Assembly (NCBI RefSeq): GCF_900101865.1 | Contig: NZ_FNAH01000001.1 | Location: forward strand, 124,001 to 188,000 | Source: Paracoccus isoporae | GTDB lineage: Bacteria > Pseudomonadota > Alphaproteobacteria > Rhodobacterales > Rhodobacteraceae | DNA: 64,000 bases | Direction: 5' to 3' | Shown here: positions 16,688 through 29,053 of the stretch, piece by piece | How positions within the stretch are numbered: the first letter of the stretch is position 1 | Layout of the letters: every line of letters starts with the position of its first letter | Program-made: the position numbers and the translations under genes | Notes under the pieces: generated by a model | The model's database searches: none | Told to the model about the DNA's origin: nothing | Seen by the model: only the letters and a program-made list of their open reading frames with translations

Positions 16688-18817
16688 TTACATGCTCCCG
16701 CGCATCATCACCCAGATCAGCAGCGCCAGGATGCCGACCACCATCGCCAATGCGTAGTGGAAGAGATAGCCCGACTGCATCCGGCCCGCGAAGCGCGTCA
16801 GCCGCGGGATCAGCCCCATGGCGACGCCGTTGATGGCACCGTCGATGACCCGCCCGTCGCCGCCCTGCCACAGCGACCGGCCCAGCCAGCGCGCCGGGCG
16901 CACAAAGGCATGGTCGTAGATCTCGTCGAAATACCATTTGTTCAGCAGGAATTCGTAAAGAGGGCGCTGCGTCGCGGCCAACCGTGCCGGCGCGTCGGGA
17001 TAGCGGATATACATCATCCAGGCGGTGAACAAGCCGATCAGCATGGCGATGAAGGGCGAGATCTTCACCCATTTCGGCACGTAATGGGCGTCATGCAGGA
17101 CATGATTGTCCGGGTGCATGTAGATCGCCCCGCCCACCGGCGCCGGAACATCGGTGTTCAGCACCCCGTCCTCGGCATGTCCGGCCTCTGCCTCGCCGGC
17201 GGCCTCTGCCGGTGCCGCGTCCTCAGCAACGGCTACGGTCTCATGGGTTTCGGCCCCGGCCGCCTCCTCGGTCGTCTCGGCCGAGGCGTGTTCCTCCGCC
17301 CCGCCCAGATGGAAGAACTGGTTGACCCGGTCGCCGAAGAAATCGCCATACCAGACCATGCCCGAGAAGATGGCGCCGATGGCCAGCACCCCCAGCGGAA
17401 CGGTCATCACGGGCGGCGATTCAAGGGCGTGGTCATGGGTGTGGTGATCGCCGCGCGGCTTGCCCCAGAAGGTCATGAACATCAGCCGCCAGCTATAGAA
17501 GCTGGTGAAGCCCGCCGCGATCACCAGGGCCCAGAAGGCGAACTGGCTGCCCACGAAGGCGCTTTCGATCACGGCATCTTTCGACAGGAAGCCCGCGAAG
17601 CCGATATGGGTCAGCGGAATGCCGACCCCGGTGATGGCCAGCGTCCCGATCAGCATCGCCCAGAACGTGTAAGGCAGTTTCTTGCGCAGCCCGCCATAGT
17701 TCCGCATGTCCTGCTCGTGATGCATGCCGTGGATGACCGAGCCAGCGCCAAGGAACAGCATGGCCTTGAAGAAGGCATGGGTCAGCAGGTGGAACATGGC
17801 CACCGAATACACCCCGACCCCGGCGGCCACGAACATATAGCCGAGCTGCGAACAGGTCGAATAGGCGATGACGCGCTTGATGTCGTTCTGCACCAGCCCG
17901 ACCGTCGCTGCGAAGAACGCCGTGCAGGCGCCAATGATGGTGATGAAGGCAGTCGCGGTCGGCGCGAACTCATAGAGCGGCGACATCCGGCAGACCAGGA
18001 ACACCCCGGCCGTCACCATGGTCGCGGCGTGGATCAGCGCCGACACGGGCGTCGGGCCTTCCATCGCGTCGGGCAGCCAGGTGTGCAGGAACAGCTGCGC
18101 CGACTTGCCCATCGCACCGATGAACAAGAGCACGCCCAGCAGGTTCGCCGCGTTCCAGTCGGTCCACAGGAACCGCACCGAGGTCTCGGCGATCTCGGGC
18201 ACCTGCGCGAAGATCTCGTCGAACACCACCGAGCCGGTCAGCCACCACAGCCCGAAAATCCCAAGCAAGAAGCCGAAATCCCCGACCCGGTTGACGATGA
18301 ACGCTTTCATCGCCGCGGCCCCGGCGGAGGGCTTTTTGTAGTAGAAGCCGATCAGCAGATAGGAGGCGACGCCCACGCCTTCCCAGCCGAAGAACATCTG
18401 GAGAAGGTTATCCGCCGTCACCAGCATCAGCATGGCAAAGGTGAAGAAGGACAGATAGGCGAAGAACCGCGCCTTGTAGTTCTCGGTCTCGGTGAAATTC
18501 TCGTCATGCGCCATGTAGCCCATCGAATAAAGATGGACGAGCGCCGAGACGGTCGTCACCACGATCAGCATGATCGCCGTCAACCGGTCCAGCCTGATCG
18601 CCCATTGCGACACGAAATCGCCCGACACGATCCAGTCCAGCACCGGGATGTGGCGCGGCTCGCCGTCGAAGGACAGGAACACGATCCAGGACAGCAGGCA
18701 GCACAGGAACAGGATGCCGGTGGTCAGCATCTGCGCCGCCTTCTCGCCGGTGACGCGCCATCCGAAACCGGCGATCAGCGATCCGATCAGCGGGGCAAAG
18801 AGGATGATCTTTTCCAT
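16688..18817 (-). CDS. nuoL: NADH-quinone oxidoreductase subunit L
   Basis: The 709-residue largest membrane subunit of complex I contains [38 protein letters not shown] and [13 protein letters not shown], which carry the antiporter-type channel residues, and ends with the long lateral helix and final membrane segment. Around residues 505-560 lies a low-complexity acidic/alanine insert (many EA and AE pairs) before the C-terminal helix; this region varies between species. An RBS GAAGGG precedes the ATG at 18817. It follows nuoK by three bases. Confidence 0.97.
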   Translation of the reverse strand: MEKIILFAPLIGSLIAGFGWRVTGEKAAQMLTTGILFLCCLLSWIVFLSFDGEPRHIPVLDWIVSGDFVSQWAIRLDRLTAIMLIVVTTVSALVHLYSMGYMAHDENFTETENYKARFFAYLSFFTFAMLMLVTADNLLQMFFGWEGVGVASYLLIGFYYKKPSAGAAAMKAFIVNRVGDFGFLLGIFGLWWLTGSVVFDEIFAQVPEIAETSVRFLWTDWNAANLLGVLLFIGAMGKSAQLFLHTWLPDAMEGPTPVSALIHAATMVTAGVFLVCRMSPLYEFAPTATAFITIIGACTAFFAATVGLVQNDIKRVIAYSTCSQLGYMFVAAGVGVYSVAMFHLLTHAFFKAMLFLGAGSVIHGMHHEQDMRNYGGLRKKLPYTFWAMLIGTLAITGVGIPLTHIGFAGFLSKDAVIESAFVGSQFAFWALVIAAGFTSFYSWRLMFMTFWGKPRGDHHTHDHALESPPVMTVPLGVLAIGAIFSGMVWYGDFFGDRVNQFFHLGGAEEHASAETTEEAAGAETHETVAVAEDAAPAEAAGEAEAGHAEDGVLNTDVPAPVGGAIYMHPDNHVLHDAHYVPKWVKISPFIAMLIGLFTAWMMYIRYPDAPARLAATQRPLYEFLLNKWYFDEIYDHAFVRPARWLGRSLWQGGDGRVIDGAINGVAMGLIPRLTRFAGRMQSGYLFHYALAMVVGILALLIWVMMRGSM

Positions 18818-18820
18818 GAA

Positions 18821-19225
<405 letters not shown>

Positions 19226-19229
<4 letters not shown>

Positions 19230-19824
19230 AACCCCTGTCCGGGCTTCACATCCCGCAGCTCAAGCTGTTTTTCCGGGTCGGTCCACATCTGTTTCAGCAC
19301 GTTCTGCCGCTTCACGTCGCGGCGGTGGCGCAGCGTCAGCAGGATCGCCCCGATCATCGCCACCAGCAGGATCAGTCCGGCCAGCTGGAAGGCGATGAAG
19401 TAGCGATCGTACAGCACCAGCCCGATGGAATTGGTGTTATAGGTGCTGGTCGGGATCGGCGCGACCAGCATGTCGCCCGCGGTCTCCGCGCTTTCCCAGC
19501 CGGCAAAGCTCATGCCCAGCACCGTCATCAGCACGAGCGCGATGACCAGCCCGAGCGGCAGGAACCGCGCCAGTTCGCCCCGCAACTCGGCGAAATCCAC
19601 GTCCAGCATCATCACCACGAACAGGAACAGAACCGCGACCGCGCCGACATAGACGATGATCAGCAGCATCGCCACGAACTCCGCCCCCTGCAACACGAAC
19701 AGCCCCGCCGCGCAGAGGAAGGTCAGGATCAGCCACAGCACCGAATGCACCGGGTTCTTCGAGATCACCACCATGAAGCCGGCCAGGCAGGCGAGGATCC
19801 CAAACAGGTAGAATGCAAAGACCA

Positions 19825-19828
<4 letters not shown>
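19226..19828 (-). CDS. nuoJ: NADH-quinone oxidoreductase subunit J
   Basis: The 200-residue membrane subunit of complex I has five predicted helices, with the pi-bulge helix region [24 protein letters not shown] near residues 50-75 and [11 protein letters not shown] near 27-37. It takes part in coupling quinone reduction to proton pumping. It starts with ATGATGG; the first ATG overlaps the preceding gene by 4 nt. Length is within the usual range. Confidence 0.96.
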
Positions 19829-20720
<892 letters not shown>

Positions 20721-20891
20721 TCAGCGCCCCCTTAGACGTTCTGCGACAAAACGGTCGAATGCCGCGACGAGGGCGCGGATTCGCGCCGCGTCGCTGTCCT
20801 GCAAGGCGTGGTCCGCCAGGTAATGGGCGAATTCGGCCTTGTCGGTCTCGCTGGCATTTGCAAGCGCGGTTGCGATGGTTTGCTCCGACAT
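20721..20891 (-). CDS. Small 56-residue protein between nuoH and nuoI
   Basis: ATG at 20891 has GGAGG upstream, overlapping the last codons of nuoH, and the frame ends three bases before the nuoI start. The product starts MSEQTIATALANASETDKAE and ends FDRFVAERLRGR. It is soluble, helical-looking, without cysteines or a membrane segment. Ribosome binding site, spacing and codon use support a real gene. Unidentified reading frames are known inside the P. denitrificans complex I cluster; I do not recognise this one by family. A supernumerary or assembly role is only a guess. Confidence 0.75.
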   Translation of the reverse strand: MSEQTIATALANASETDKAEFAHYLADHALQDSDAARIRALVAAFDRFVAERLRGR

Positions 20892-20896
20892 GTCGT

Positions 20897-21958
20897 TCAG
20901 CCTCCGGTTACAGCCGCACCAACGGGTGCAATCACGTCCCAGCGGGTCCAGAACCCGCCGAGGATCTCATAGCGCGCGAAGATCGCCACCAGCACCACCC
21001 AGCCGAGCGACAGGGGCAGGAACACCTTCCAGCCGATCCGCATGAGCTGGTCATAGCGATAGCGCGGCACGATGGCCTTCATCATCCCGAACATGAAGAA
21101 CCAGAACCACATCTTGATGACCATCCACAGCGCCCCATCCGGCAGGAACGGCACCGGCGACAGCCAGCCGCCAAAGAACAGGAGCGAGATCAGCGCGCAC
21201 ATCAGGAAGATGGCGATATATTCCCCGGCCATGAACAGAAGATACGGGGTCGAGGAATATTCGACCATGTGGCCGGCGACGAGTTCGGATTCGGCCTCGG
21301 CCAGATCAAAAGGCGGGCGGTTGGTCTCGGCAAGCGCGCTGACAAAGAACAGCACCAGCATCGGCAGATGCGGCAGCCAGTACCAGCTCAGCAGCCCGGC
21401 CCCGCGCTGCGATTCGACGATCACCGACAGGTTCATGGAGCCCGCCGAGATGATGATCCCAATGATGATCAGCCCCATGCTGACCTCGTAGGAAATCATC
21501 TGCGAGGCGGAGCGCAGCGAGGCGAGGAACGGGTATTTCGAGTTCGACGCCCATCCGCCCATGATCGTGCCGTACACCTCCAGCGAGGACATGGCGAAGA
21601 TGAACAGGACGCCGACATTGATATTGGCCATCACCCAGCCGGGGCTGAACGGCACCGCGACAAAGGCGATCAGTGCCAGCGTCATCGACAGGAACGGGGC
21701 CAGGAAGAAGACGAACTTGTCGGCCCCCGCCGGGATCACGATTTCCTTGACCACGTATTTCAGCGCATCGGCGAAAGTCTGGAGCAGCCCCCAGGGACCG
21801 ACCACGTTCGGGCCGCGCCGCATCTGGACGGCGGCCCAGATCTTGCGGTCGCCATAGACCATGAAGATCAGCGAGCCCATGACGAAGGCGATGATGGCCA
21901 GTCCCTGGCCCAGCATGATGATCGCGTAACCCAGCGAGGATGCCCAGAACTCAGCCAT
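20897..21958 (-). CDS. nuoH: NADH-quinone oxidoreductase subunit H
   Basis: The 353-residue membrane subunit forms the quinone-binding chamber with NuoB and NuoD. Motifs seen are [25 protein letters not shown]-like [19 protein letters not shown] and the loop [19 protein letters not shown], all conserved signatures. The ATG at 21958 is chosen because it gives the normal N-terminus [13 protein letters not shown]; it overlaps the preceding lipoprotein gene by 8 nt. The frame extends 16 codons upstream but inside that gene. Confidence 0.97.
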   Translation of the reverse strand: MAEFWASSLGYAIIMLGQGLAIIAFVMGSLIFMVYGDRKIWAAVQMRRGPNVVGPWGLLQTFADALKYVVKEIVIPAGADKFVFFLAPFLSMTLALIAFVAVPFSPGWVMANINVGVLFIFAMSSLEVYGTIMGGWASNSKYPFLASLRSASQMISYEVSMGLIIIGIIISAGSMNLSVIVESQRGAGLLSWYWLPHLPMLVLFFVSALAETNRPPFDLAEAESELVAGHMVEYSSTPYLLFMAGEYIAIFLMCALISLLFFGGWLSPVPFLPDGALWMVIKMWFWFFMFGMMKAIVPRYRYDQLMRIGWKVFLPLSLGWVVLVAIFARYEILGGFWTRWDVIAPVGAAVTGG

Positions 21959-22745
21959 TCGTTTCCGTCCCTTCCACAGGCCCGACCGCGACACGGGCGG
22001 GAACACCGTTCGCCCTGCACTCCTGCAAGGTCTTGTCTCTTTCCATGACCCGCAGCCCGAGCGGCAGGTCCGTCGACATCGTAAAGACCGATTCCACCGT
22101 CAGCACGCCGTTCCGTTCGCTGGAGAGCGTTCGTATATGGCGTCCATAGGGCGTTTTTGTTGTCCTCGACCAGGCGGCGAGCGTGCAGGTGGCATAGGCG
22201 AAGGCGGTGCTTTCGTCCACCCCTTCACGCAACTGGACAACGACCGAGACAAGCTCCGCCGCGCCGGAACCGCCCTTTCCGATGACGCGCACCTGATTGC
22301 CCCGGAACATCTCCGGCTCTGCCCGGACGATCCGGGCGGGAAGCGCCGACCGGCGCCGTTCGGCGAATGTTTTCAGCGCGATCTCCTGCGCCGTGGGCGG
22401 GCGCGGCAGATCCTCCAGCGGGATGGTGTCGTCCGTGACCAGAATATCGGTCAGGCTGTACATCGCCGCGTCGGACTGGCGCAGCGTGGCCCGCCCGCGA
22501 TCTGAATCGATCTCGGTTTTCGTGACCGAGCCGTCATTTTCCAGAATCAGCATCTCGCCGCTGCGGGTCGAGACCCCGGCGAGGATGGAGGTATCCGCCG
22601 TCGGCCCCTCCAGCCGGACCGGGATGGTGGGCGGTTTCGCGCGCGGCGGCTGTGCCAGCCCGCCATTGGACGGGCCGGCACAGCCGGCCAGAACGGCCAT
22701 CGCCGCGACGATCGCGGCTCCGCTGATCTGGCCCCGGCCCGTCAC
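21951..22745 (-). CDS. Putative lipoprotein encoded between nuoG and nuoH
   Basis: The 264-residue protein starts with a lipoprotein signal: a hydrophobic stretch ([13 protein letters not shown]) with the lipobox LAGC, cysteine at about residue 22. The mature part is hydrophilic and beta-rich with two further cysteines (YATCTLAAW and LQECRANG). I recognise no catalytic motif. It lies six bases after nuoG and overlaps nuoH by 8 nt, so it is an integral operon member. It would sit in the periplasm on a membrane, an unusual place for a gene product tied to complex I, whose hydrophilic arm is cytoplasmic. Confidence 0.8.
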   Translation of the reverse strand: MTGRGQISGAAIVAAMAVLAGCAGPSNGGLAQPPRAKPPTIPVRLEGPTADTSILAGVSTRSGEMLILENDGSVTKTEIDSDRGRATLRQSDAAMYSLTDILVTDDTIPLEDLPRPPTAQEIALKTFAERRRSALPARIVRAEPEMFRGNQVRVIGKGGSGAAELVSVVVQLREGVDESTAFAYATCTLAAWSRTTKTPYGRHIRTLSSERNGVLTVESVFTMSTDLPLGLRVMERDKTLQECRANGVPARVAVGPVEGTETNG

Positions 22746-22751
22746 TGCGCC

Positions 22752-24776
22752 CTACTCCGCCGCCATTCCGGGCAACTCGCCCCGCGCGGCCGCCATTGCC
22801 GACAATTCGCCCATCAAGGCGGACGCCCTCGCGATCGGATTGGTCAGGTAGAAATCCCGAATGGCATAGCGGAAATCGGCCGTCCTGAGATCCGCCTTGT
22901 CGAGCGCCACCACCTCGTTCACCGGCACCTCGCCGACCTTCCCCAGATGCGGCACCTCCGCGATCATCGCGCGACGGAGCGCCGCCAGGCTGTCCCAGGG
23001 CAGTGTCGCGCCCAGTTCGGCCGACAGTGCCCGCAGGATCGCCCAGTTCTCCTTGGCCTCGCCCGGCGCGAAATTGGCGCGCATGGCAAGCTGCGGGCGG
23101 CCTTCGGTGTTGACGAACAGGCCGTTCTCCTCGGTATAGCAGGCACCGGGCAGGATCAGGTCGGCGCGATGCGCGCCGCGATCACCATGGCTGCCCTGAT
23201 AGATCACGAAGGCGCCCTGATCTATATCGACCTCGTCCGCGCCAAGATTATAGATCACCTCGGCCCCGTCGATGGCGGCATCCAGACCACCCTCCGTCAC
23301 TGCGCCAACATCCATCGCCCCAACGCGACCGGCAGCCGTGTGCAGCACCAGCAACTTCGAGTTGGAGTTTTCGGCCAGCTTCATCGCATGGGCCAGAACA
23401 GCCGCGCCATCCGCCTCGCGGATCGCGCCCTGACCGACAATCACCAGGGTCGGCTTGTCGCGGGTCTCGTCGCTGATCTCTCGCGAGGAGAGCTTTTCCA
23501 GCGCCGCGCGATCCGCGCCAAGATGCGCATAATCATAGGTCAGATCGACCGCCTCTCCGATCAGCCCGATCTGCGCCCCGCGCGACCAGGCCCGGCGGAT
23601 GCGCGCGTTCAGCACCGGCGCCTCGGTCCGCGGATTGGTGCCGATCAACTGGATCATCGAGGCATCGTCGATATCCGCAATGGTCGCGGTGCCGACATAG
23701 GCAGACCGGTTGCCGATCGGCAGGCGCGCGCCATCGACCCGGCATTCGACCTTGCCGCCCAAGCCCTCGATCAATGTCTTGAGGCTGAAGGCCGCTTCAG
23801 CCGGGACCAGATCACCGACCAGCCCGGCGACGACCTTGCCCTTCATCGCATTGGCGGCGGCCGACAGCGCCTCCGGCCAGCTTGCCGGACGCAACTTGCC
23901 GTTCTCGCGGATATAGGGACGGTCCAGCCGTTGACGGCGCAGCCCGTCCCAGATGAAGCGGGTCTTGTCGTTGATCCATTCCTCGTTCACCGCATCATTG
24001 TTCCGCGGCAGGATGCGCATCACCTCGCGCCCCTTGGTGTCGATGCGGATATTGCTGCCCATCGCGTCCATCACGTCGATGGATTCGGTCTTGGACAGCT
24101 CCCACGGGCGCGCCGTGAAGGCATAGGGCTTCGACACGAGTGCGCCGACCGGGCAGAGATCAATGATATTGCCCTGCATGTTCGAGTTCAGCGTCTCGTT
24201 CAGATAAGACGTGATCTCGCTGTCCTCGCCGCGGCCGGTCTGGCCCATCTGGGTGATGCCCGCAACTTCGGTCGTAAAGCGGACACAGCGTGTGCACGAG
24301 ATACAGCGCGTCATGTGGGTTTCGACCAGCGGGCCGAGATCCAGATCCTCCGACGCCCGCTTGGGTTCGCGATAGCGGCTGAAATCGACGCCGTAAGCCA
24401 CCGCCTGATCCTGCAGGTCGCATTCGCCGCCCTGGTCGCAGATCGGGCAGTCCAGCGGGTGGTTGATGAGCAGGAACTCCATCACCCCCTCGCGCGCCTT
24501 CTTGACCATGGGCGAGTTGGTGCGGATCTCGGAAGGCGCGCCATCCTTGCCGGGGCGCAGATCCTTGACCTGCATCGCACAGGATGCGGCTGGCTTGGGC
24601 GGGCCGCCGACCACCTCGACCAGGCACATGCGGCAATTGCCGGCAATCGACAGCCGCTCGTGATAGCAGAAGCGCGGCACCTCGATCCCGGCCAGTTCGC
24701 AGGCCTGGATCAGGGTCAGGTTCGGATCGACCTCGATTTCCTTGCCGTCGATCTTGATTGTGCGCAGATCTGCCAT
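22752..24776 (-). CDS. nuoG: NADH-quinone oxidoreductase subunit G
   Basis: The 674-residue iron-sulfur subunit of the NADH module has an N-terminal [2Fe-2S] domain with [20 protein letters not shown] (residues about 35-54), the His-ligated cluster motif [17 protein letters not shown], and the [4Fe-4S] stretch [10 protein letters not shown] plus a later cysteine near DLCPVG. A molybdopterin-oxidoreductase-like domain follows without evidence of cofactor binding. The start at 24776 ([17 protein letters not shown]) is the standard N-terminus; upstream in-frame sequence belongs to the DUF5333 gene. Confidence 0.97.
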   Translation of the reverse strand: MADLRTIKIDGKEIEVDPNLTLIQACELAGIEVPRFCYHERLSIAGNCRMCLVEVVGGPPKPAASCAMQVKDLRPGKDGAPSEIRTNSPMVKKAREGVMEFLLINHPLDCPICDQGGECDLQDQAVAYGVDFSRYREPKRASEDLDLGPLVETHMTRCISCTRCVRFTTEVAGITQMGQTGRGEDSEITSYLNETLNSNMQGNIIDLCPVGALVSKPYAFTARPWELSKTESIDVMDAMGSNIRIDTKGREVMRILPRNNDAVNEEWINDKTRFIWDGLRRQRLDRPYIRENGKLRPASWPEALSAAANAMKGKVVAGLVGDLVPAEAAFSLKTLIEGLGGKVECRVDGARLPIGNRSAYVGTATIADIDDASMIQLIGTNPRTEAPVLNARIRRAWSRGAQIGLIGEAVDLTYDYAHLGADRAALEKLSSREISDETRDKPTLVIVGQGAIREADGAAVLAHAMKLAENSNSKLLVLHTAAGRVGAMDVGAVTEGGLDAAIDGAEVIYNLGADEVDIDQGAFVIYQGSHGDRGAHRADLILPGACYTEENGLFVNTEGRPQLAMRANFAPGEAKENWAILRALSAELGATLPWDSLAALRRAMIAEVPHLGKVGEVPVNEVVALDKADLRTADFRYAIRDFYLTNPIARASALMGELSAMAAARGELPGMAAE

Positions 24777-24786
24777 GTCACTGTCC

Positions 24787-25194
24787 TTACTTGGCCACCA
24801 GAAGCGATCCGGCGACCGACTTGCTTGCAATTTCGGCCCGCCCGATGCGGCAGAAGGAGTCCGCATCCCCCTCGGCCGCGCCGTTGCGGGTCAGATAATC
24901 CTCGGCCACGCCATAGATGCGGGCCTTGTCGGGCTTGCTGTCGAGAAAGGCGTCGATCTGGGCCTCGGAATAGCCCCTATCCCGCGCATAGCGTTTCAGC
25001 GCCCGCGCCTGGCTCCAGGCATAGACGATGCGGGCGTCGATGGACGGGCATTCCCGGCGGATCCGATCCGCGATCCGGGCCGAGATCAGCCGGTCGTTGA
25101 TATATTTCTCCTGGCTCAGCGGCGCCTGCGCCAGAACCGGCGCGGCGGCGGCGAAAACGCTTGCGGTCAGGGCGGTTGCAATCAGGTTTTTCAT
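24787..25194 (-). CDS. DUF5333-type secreted protein upstream of nuoG
   Basis: The 135-residue protein has a Sec signal peptide ([23 protein letters not shown]) and a mature helical domain with two cysteines ([15 protein letters not shown] and [10 protein letters not shown]) that may form a disulfide. It resembles the DUF5333 family, known to me only from Rhodobacterales and typically located next to nuoG. It ends 10 bp before nuoG. Start at 25194 gives the signal peptide directly. A 255-bp gap upstream is the largest in the operon. Function unknown; a periplasmic location is predicted. Confidence 0.82.
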   Translation of the reverse strand: MKNLIATALTASVFAAAAPVLAQAPLSQEKYINDRLISARIADRIRRECPSIDARIVYAWSQARALKRYARDRGYSEAQIDAFLDSKPDKARIYGVAEDYLTRNGAAEGDADSFCRIGRAEIASKSVAGSLLVAK

Positions 25195-25449
25195 GGCTCG
25201 TGCCTCCATATGTCGATGCAAGCCGCCATATCACGGCTGGCCGCCAGCGGCCCGACACGGAGGGGTGAGCGCCGCGTGAGGAGCGCCTGACCAGCATGAG
25301 GCCCTGCCATCACACGTCCCTCCCTGCGCAACGAGCATCGGACACCGTCGGGTCGCGCTCCAAGCACGAGCAATTGGCCGGAACGCGCACGTTCGCCGGC
25401 CAGACGGCCTGGGACACGCGCGCGCCGCCACAGGTCTCGAGCTCACGCT
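25195..25449. other. 255-bp gap inside the nuo operon
   Basis: Elsewhere in this operon genes overlap or lie within 60 bp. This gap, between the methyltransferase gene and the DUF5333-nuoG pair, has no credible open frame and no clear intrinsic terminator. It may hold an internal promoter for nuoG onward or be a scar of the methyltransferase insertion. Confidence 0.45.
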
Positions 25450-26259
25450 TCACGTCGAAACTTTCACCGGTGCCAGTGGCACGGCGTTTTCCATCGCCGC
25501 TCCGGCGAACAGGGAAAAGCCGTCGCCAATCACCTTGCGCGGAAGATGGAACTCGAAGCTTTCGTTGAAACGATCGACGCCATAGTCGCGCATCTCGACA
25601 TCAACCCAATCGGACAGAATCTCGTCATAGTGACGCGACAGCTTATCGTTCTCCGGATCGAGACCGGTGACCAGCACCAGCCCGGTCGGCGCGCAGGCCA
25701 GCACGGTCAGCGTCAGATCAGGGCGGTATTTGCGCAGCACCGGAAGCAGCTTCCACACATCGCCGGTCCACGCATCCCTTGGCAGGTGGTTGAGATCGCG
25801 CGTCTGAATCGTGAAGTTGTACGGGCAGCAATCATGCAGTGCCAGCACGGCACCCTCGCGGCAGTTCCGTTCTGCATTGATGAAATCGCGCAGCAGGTAT
25901 TCGAAGAGATGCATCCCGTCCAGAAAGCCGAACGAGATCTTCATGTCATTCCGCTTCAGGAAATCGCGCTCGAAAAATTCGTCGGAGCCGCATTGGAAGA
26001 CATGCAGTTCCGGTTTGACGCCGATCGCGTTGTCTTTGACGCGAAAGTAGGGATCGACCGCAACCGTCCGAGACCGGGATGGATATAGACTGTGACCGTT
26101 GCAGGTTCCGATTTCGAAATAGAGATCGAACAGCAACTTCTCATGCACGGATCTCAAGAACTTGATGTAGTGCATCCCGCTGGCCTTCTTCCAGGCCGGA
26201 CCGTCTGCCGCTTCGGTCCCTTCCTCGCTCTCGAGCATGTCCTTCACCGTCGTATCCAT
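25450..26259 (-). CDS. Class I SAM-dependent methyltransferase inserted in the nuo operon
   Basis: The 269-residue protein matches the Methyltransf_24-like group: motif I LYFEIGTCNGHSL near residue 50, the acidic end of beta-2 in VAVDPYF, LDGMHLFEYLLRDF, and ALHDCCP. Such enzymes act on small molecules or glycan precursors; the substrate is not predictable. The ATG at 26259 starts two bases after the nuoF stop. GC content is visibly lower than in the nuo genes on both sides, and a 255-bp non-coding gap follows, so it looks like a later insertion. I know of no role in complex I, although NDUFAF7-type methyltransferases do assist mitochondrial complex I; homology to those is not apparent. Confidence 0.8.
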   Translation of the reverse strand: MDTTVKDMLESEEGTEAADGPAWKKASGMHYIKFLRSVHEKLLFDLYFEIGTCNGHSLYPSRSRTVAVDPYFRVKDNAIGVKPELHVFQCGSDEFFERDFLKRNDMKISFGFLDGMHLFEYLLRDFINAERNCREGAVLALHDCCPYNFTIQTRDLNHLPRDAWTGDVWKLLPVLRKYRPDLTLTVLACAPTGLVLVTGLDPENDKLSRHYDEILSDWVDVEMRDYGVDRFNESFEFHLPRKVIGDGFSLFAGAAMENAVPLAPVKVST

Positions 26260-26261
26260 CC

Positions 26262-27557
26262 TTATTCTGCCGCCATCGCGCCCATGCGCCCGGTTTTCCT
26301 GGCCTTCAGCCGGTCCTCGATCTCGCCCCGGAAATTGCGGATCAGCCCCTGGATCGGCCAGGCGGCCGCGTCGCCCAGGGCGCAGATCGTGTGGCCCTCG
26401 ACCTGCTTGGTGACATCCAGCAGCATGTCGATCTCCTCGACCTCGGCCTCGCCCGAAACCAGGCGCTCCATCACCCGCATCATCCAGCCGGTGCCCTCGC
26501 GGCAGGGCGTGCACTGCCCGCAGCTTTCATGCTTGAAGAATTTCGACAGGCGCCAGACCGCCTTGATGACATCCGTGTCCTGATCCATCACGATCATGCA
26601 GGCGGTGCCGAAGCTGGATTTCAGCTCCTTCATGCCGTCATAATCCATGATCGCGCTCTCGCACATCTCGGCGGTCAGGATCGGGCAGGACGCACCGCCC
26701 GGAATGATCGCCTTGAGGTTCTTCCAGCCGCCCCGAATGCCGCCGCCATGCTTGTCGATCAGCTCCTTCATCGGGATCGACATGGCTTCTTCGACGACGC
26801 AGGGCGTGTTCACATGGCCGGTCAGGCCGAACAGCTTGGTGCCGGCATTGTTCGGGCGGCCAAACCCCGCAAACCATTCCGGGCCGCGGCGCAGGATTTC
26901 CGGCACCACGGCAATGGATTCGACATTGTTCACCGTGGTCGGGCAGCCATAGAGTCCCGCCCCAGCAGGAAACGGCGGCTTCATCCGCGGCATGCCCTTC
27001 TTGCCCTCGAGGCTCTCCAGCAGCGCGGTTTCCTCGCCGCAGATGTAAGCACCGGCGCCATGATTGACATAGAAGTCGAAATCCCAGCCAGAGCCTGCCG
27101 CATTCCGGCCCAGCAAACCCGCATCGTAGCATTCATCGATTGCGGTCTGCAGCGCCTCGCGCTCGCGAATGAACTCGCCACGGATATAGAGATAGCAGGC
27201 ATGTGCCCCCATCGCGAAGCTGGCGATCAGCGCGCCTTCGATCAGCGTATGCGGGTCATGCCGCATGATCTCGCGATCCTTGCAGGTCGCGGGTTCCGAT
27301 TCGTCACCATTGATGACCAGATAGGCCGGGCGGCCATCGGATTCCTTGGGCATGAAGGACCATTTCAGCCCGGTCGGGAACCCCGCACCGCCGCGCCCGC
27401 GCAGGCCCGAGGCCTTCATCTCCTCGACGATCTTGTCGCGGCCGCGTGCGATGATGTCGGCCGTGCCATCCCAGCATCCGCGTGACCGCGCGCCCTTCAG
27501 CGTGCGCTCGCCCATCCCGTAGATGTTTCGGAATATGCGGTCCTGATCCTTCAGCAT
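26262..27557 (-). CDS. nuoF: NADH-quinone oxidoreductase subunit F
   Basis: The 431-residue flavoprotein subunit binds NADH, FMN and cluster N3. Seen are the glycine-rich [18 protein letters not shown] (about 51-68), the FMN/NADH region [18 protein letters not shown], and the [4Fe-4S] ligands [14 protein letters not shown] with the fourth cysteine in [13 protein letters not shown]. It is the electron entry point of complex I. The start [14 protein letters not shown] is typical. It lies 7 bp after the DUF5337 gene. Confidence 0.97.
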   Translation of the reverse strand: MLKDQDRIFRNIYGMGERTLKGARSRGCWDGTADIIARGRDKIVEEMKASGLRGRGGAGFPTGLKWSFMPKESDGRPAYLVINGDESEPATCKDREIMRHDPHTLIEGALIASFAMGAHACYLYIRGEFIREREALQTAIDECYDAGLLGRNAAGSGWDFDFYVNHGAGAYICGEETALLESLEGKKGMPRMKPPFPAGAGLYGCPTTVNNVESIAVVPEILRRGPEWFAGFGRPNNAGTKLFGLTGHVNTPCVVEEAMSIPMKELIDKHGGGIRGGWKNLKAIIPGGASCPILTAEMCESAIMDYDGMKELKSSFGTACMIVMDQDTDVIKAVWRLSKFFKHESCGQCTPCREGTGWMMRVMERLVSGEAEVEEIDMLLDVTKQVEGHTICALGDAAAWPIQGLIRNFRGEIEDRLKARKTGRMGAMAAE

Positions 27558-27564
27558 TGCGTCG

Positions 27565-27792
27565 TCATCCTTCCTTGCCCGGCTGCGCCCCGCGCCGCCA
27601 GATACGCCAGGTCACGAGCAGCGACCAGACAAAACCACCAATCGCGGCGAGATCCGCGAGGAAAGCGTATTGCACAGGCCAGCCATAGCGCCGCCCCGCC
27701 CAGTTCGCGGCCAGCCACAGCAGCGCCGTCGCCGCCATGACCACGGCGGCAAGGCGAAGCTGGTTCGCGTCCTGACGGGGCCGGTCGGCCAT
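27565..27792 (-). CDS. DUF5337-type small membrane protein between nuoE and nuoF
   Basis: The 75-residue protein has two predicted membrane helices ([20 protein letters not shown] and the segment near [19 protein letters not shown]) and a basic C-terminus. It resembles DUF5337, a family I know from Rhodobacterales nuo clusters. The ATG at 27792 overlaps the stop of the preceding HhH gene by one base (TGATG); a TTG one codon upstream is a less likely start. Small hydrophobic proteins inside this operon could be accessory subunits or assembly factors of complex I, but no function is established. Confidence 0.82.
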   Translation of the reverse strand: MADRPRQDANQLRLAAVVMAATALLWLAANWAGRRYGWPVQYAFLADLAAIGGFVWSLLVTWRIWRRGAQPGKEG

Positions 27793-29027
27793 CAATACAC
27801 CTCGCCCTTGTCAACGCGGCGCGAGAACTCCGTCTCGCCGCCTGCCGCGAGGACTTTCGCCTGTGCGACCCAGTCATCCGAGCGGATCCGCCCGCCCATG
27901 CGCCCGATCAGCTCGGCAAACCGGTCGATATCGCTCTCCGCCCACCCGGCAATCTGCGCAAAGCTGGTCACGCCATTTTCATGCAGAAGCTTTTCGAGCT
28001 GCGGCCCGACGCCCTTGATCTCCTTGAGATCATCGGGCCCGGACGACGACGGCGTGGCCGAGCCAGGCGCCGCGGCCGATGCATCGGCTTTCTTCTTGCC
28101 GGATTTCGCGGATTTCGCCGGCTTGTCGGCCTTGCCCGCCTTGTCAGCCTTTTTGGACTTCGCAGGCTTCGCGGGCTTCTCCGCCTTGTCGGCTTTCTTC
28201 TTTTTTCCCGATTTCGCCGGTTTCTCTGCTTTCGGCGCCTTGGTCTTCGCCGGATTCGGCGCATTCACTGTGGACTCCGCTGCCTGCTCCGCCGGAATCG
28301 CGGCCTGGCCCGAGGGCGAGACCTGCGCATCAGCCGCCGTGTCAGAGCTTGCGGCCTCGCCCGCCTGGGGATCATAGAACGCAGCCGCGCGCGCCCGGTC
28401 CGGTTTGCCTGCCTCCGGCGCACGGCTCTGCCCCGCAGGCCGATCCGCATCGCCGTCGCCTGACAGGGAGGAGAGCGCCTTCTTGCCGCGCGCGGCAACC
28501 GCTCCCATCGCGTCCTTCACCGCGTCTCCGGCGCGCTCCAGACGGTCCTCGGCCCGCTCCAGCAGACCATCGCCGTCATCGTCATCTCCGTGACGCGACC
28601 CGTCCAGCGTATCTTGCCGCCGCGGCGCATCAGGCCGGTCATCGCCTGTCCGCGCCTGCGCGGCATCCTCGCGGTTGTCCTCGCCATCGCGCGCATCGCG
28701 CAGCGCCTCACGCCCCTTGGAGACCGCGGACACGGCCCCGGTCGCGATGGCCGAACTGGCATCGACCACCGCGCGCTCGGCACGCTCCAGCAGGCCGCCC
28801 TCGTCCTCATGCGCCACATGTTCGGGCCGTCCGGTCAGCACCTCCGCATCCTCGGCCACCCCGCCGCGCCCGTCGCAGATCAGCCAGCGCAGCATTCCGC
28901 CCAGCAAAAACAGGGTTATCAACCCCAGGAAGAACCCGCCGAAAAACATGCCACTGAATATCCACACCAGCAGACCGACCACCGCAGCGGCCAGCCAGCA
29001 GTTTCGAGAGCATTCATTCTTCAGCAT
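27792..29027 (-). CDS. Membrane-anchored helix-hairpin-helix protein of the nuo operon
   Basis: The 411-residue protein has a long N-terminal hydrophobic segment (about 11-46) followed by a long acidic, then lysine/alanine/proline-rich disordered linker (about 60-320) with KPAKS-like repeats. The C-terminal domain (about 335-400) holds DDLKEIKGVGPQLEKLLHE, a helix-hairpin-helix-like motif. The same kind of domain ends the neighbouring NuoE. The gene lies 26 bp after nuoE and overlaps the DUF5337 gene. HhH domains often bind nucleic acid or proteins; a structural link from membrane to the NADH module is possible. Function unknown. Confidence 0.8.
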   Translation of the reverse strand: MLKNECSRNCWLAAAVVGLLVWIFSGMFFGGFFLGLITLFLLGGMLRWLICDGRGGVAEDAEVLTGRPEHVAHEDEGGLLERAERAVVDASSAIATGAVSAVSKGREALRDARDGEDNREDAAQARTGDDRPDAPRRQDTLDGSRHGDDDDGDGLLERAEDRLERAGDAVKDAMGAVAARGKKALSSLSGDGDADRPAGQSRAPEAGKPDRARAAAFYDPQAGEAASSDTAADAQVSPSGQAAIPAEQAAESTVNAPNPAKTKAPKAEKPAKSGKKKKADKAEKPAKPAKSKKADKAGKADKPAKSAKSGKKKADASAAAPGSATPSSSGPDDLKEIKGVGPQLEKLLHENGVTSFAQIAGWAESDIDRFAELIGRMGGRIRSDDWVAQAKVLAAGGETEFSRRVDKGEVY

Positions 29028-29053
29028 ACGTCACCCCGTTGTTGCGGTTGATC

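Noticed and set aside
25231..25446. Minus-strand frame in the nuo operon gap
   Set aside because: Rich in arginine and cysteine without ribosome binding site or family resemblance; consistent with non-coding DNA.
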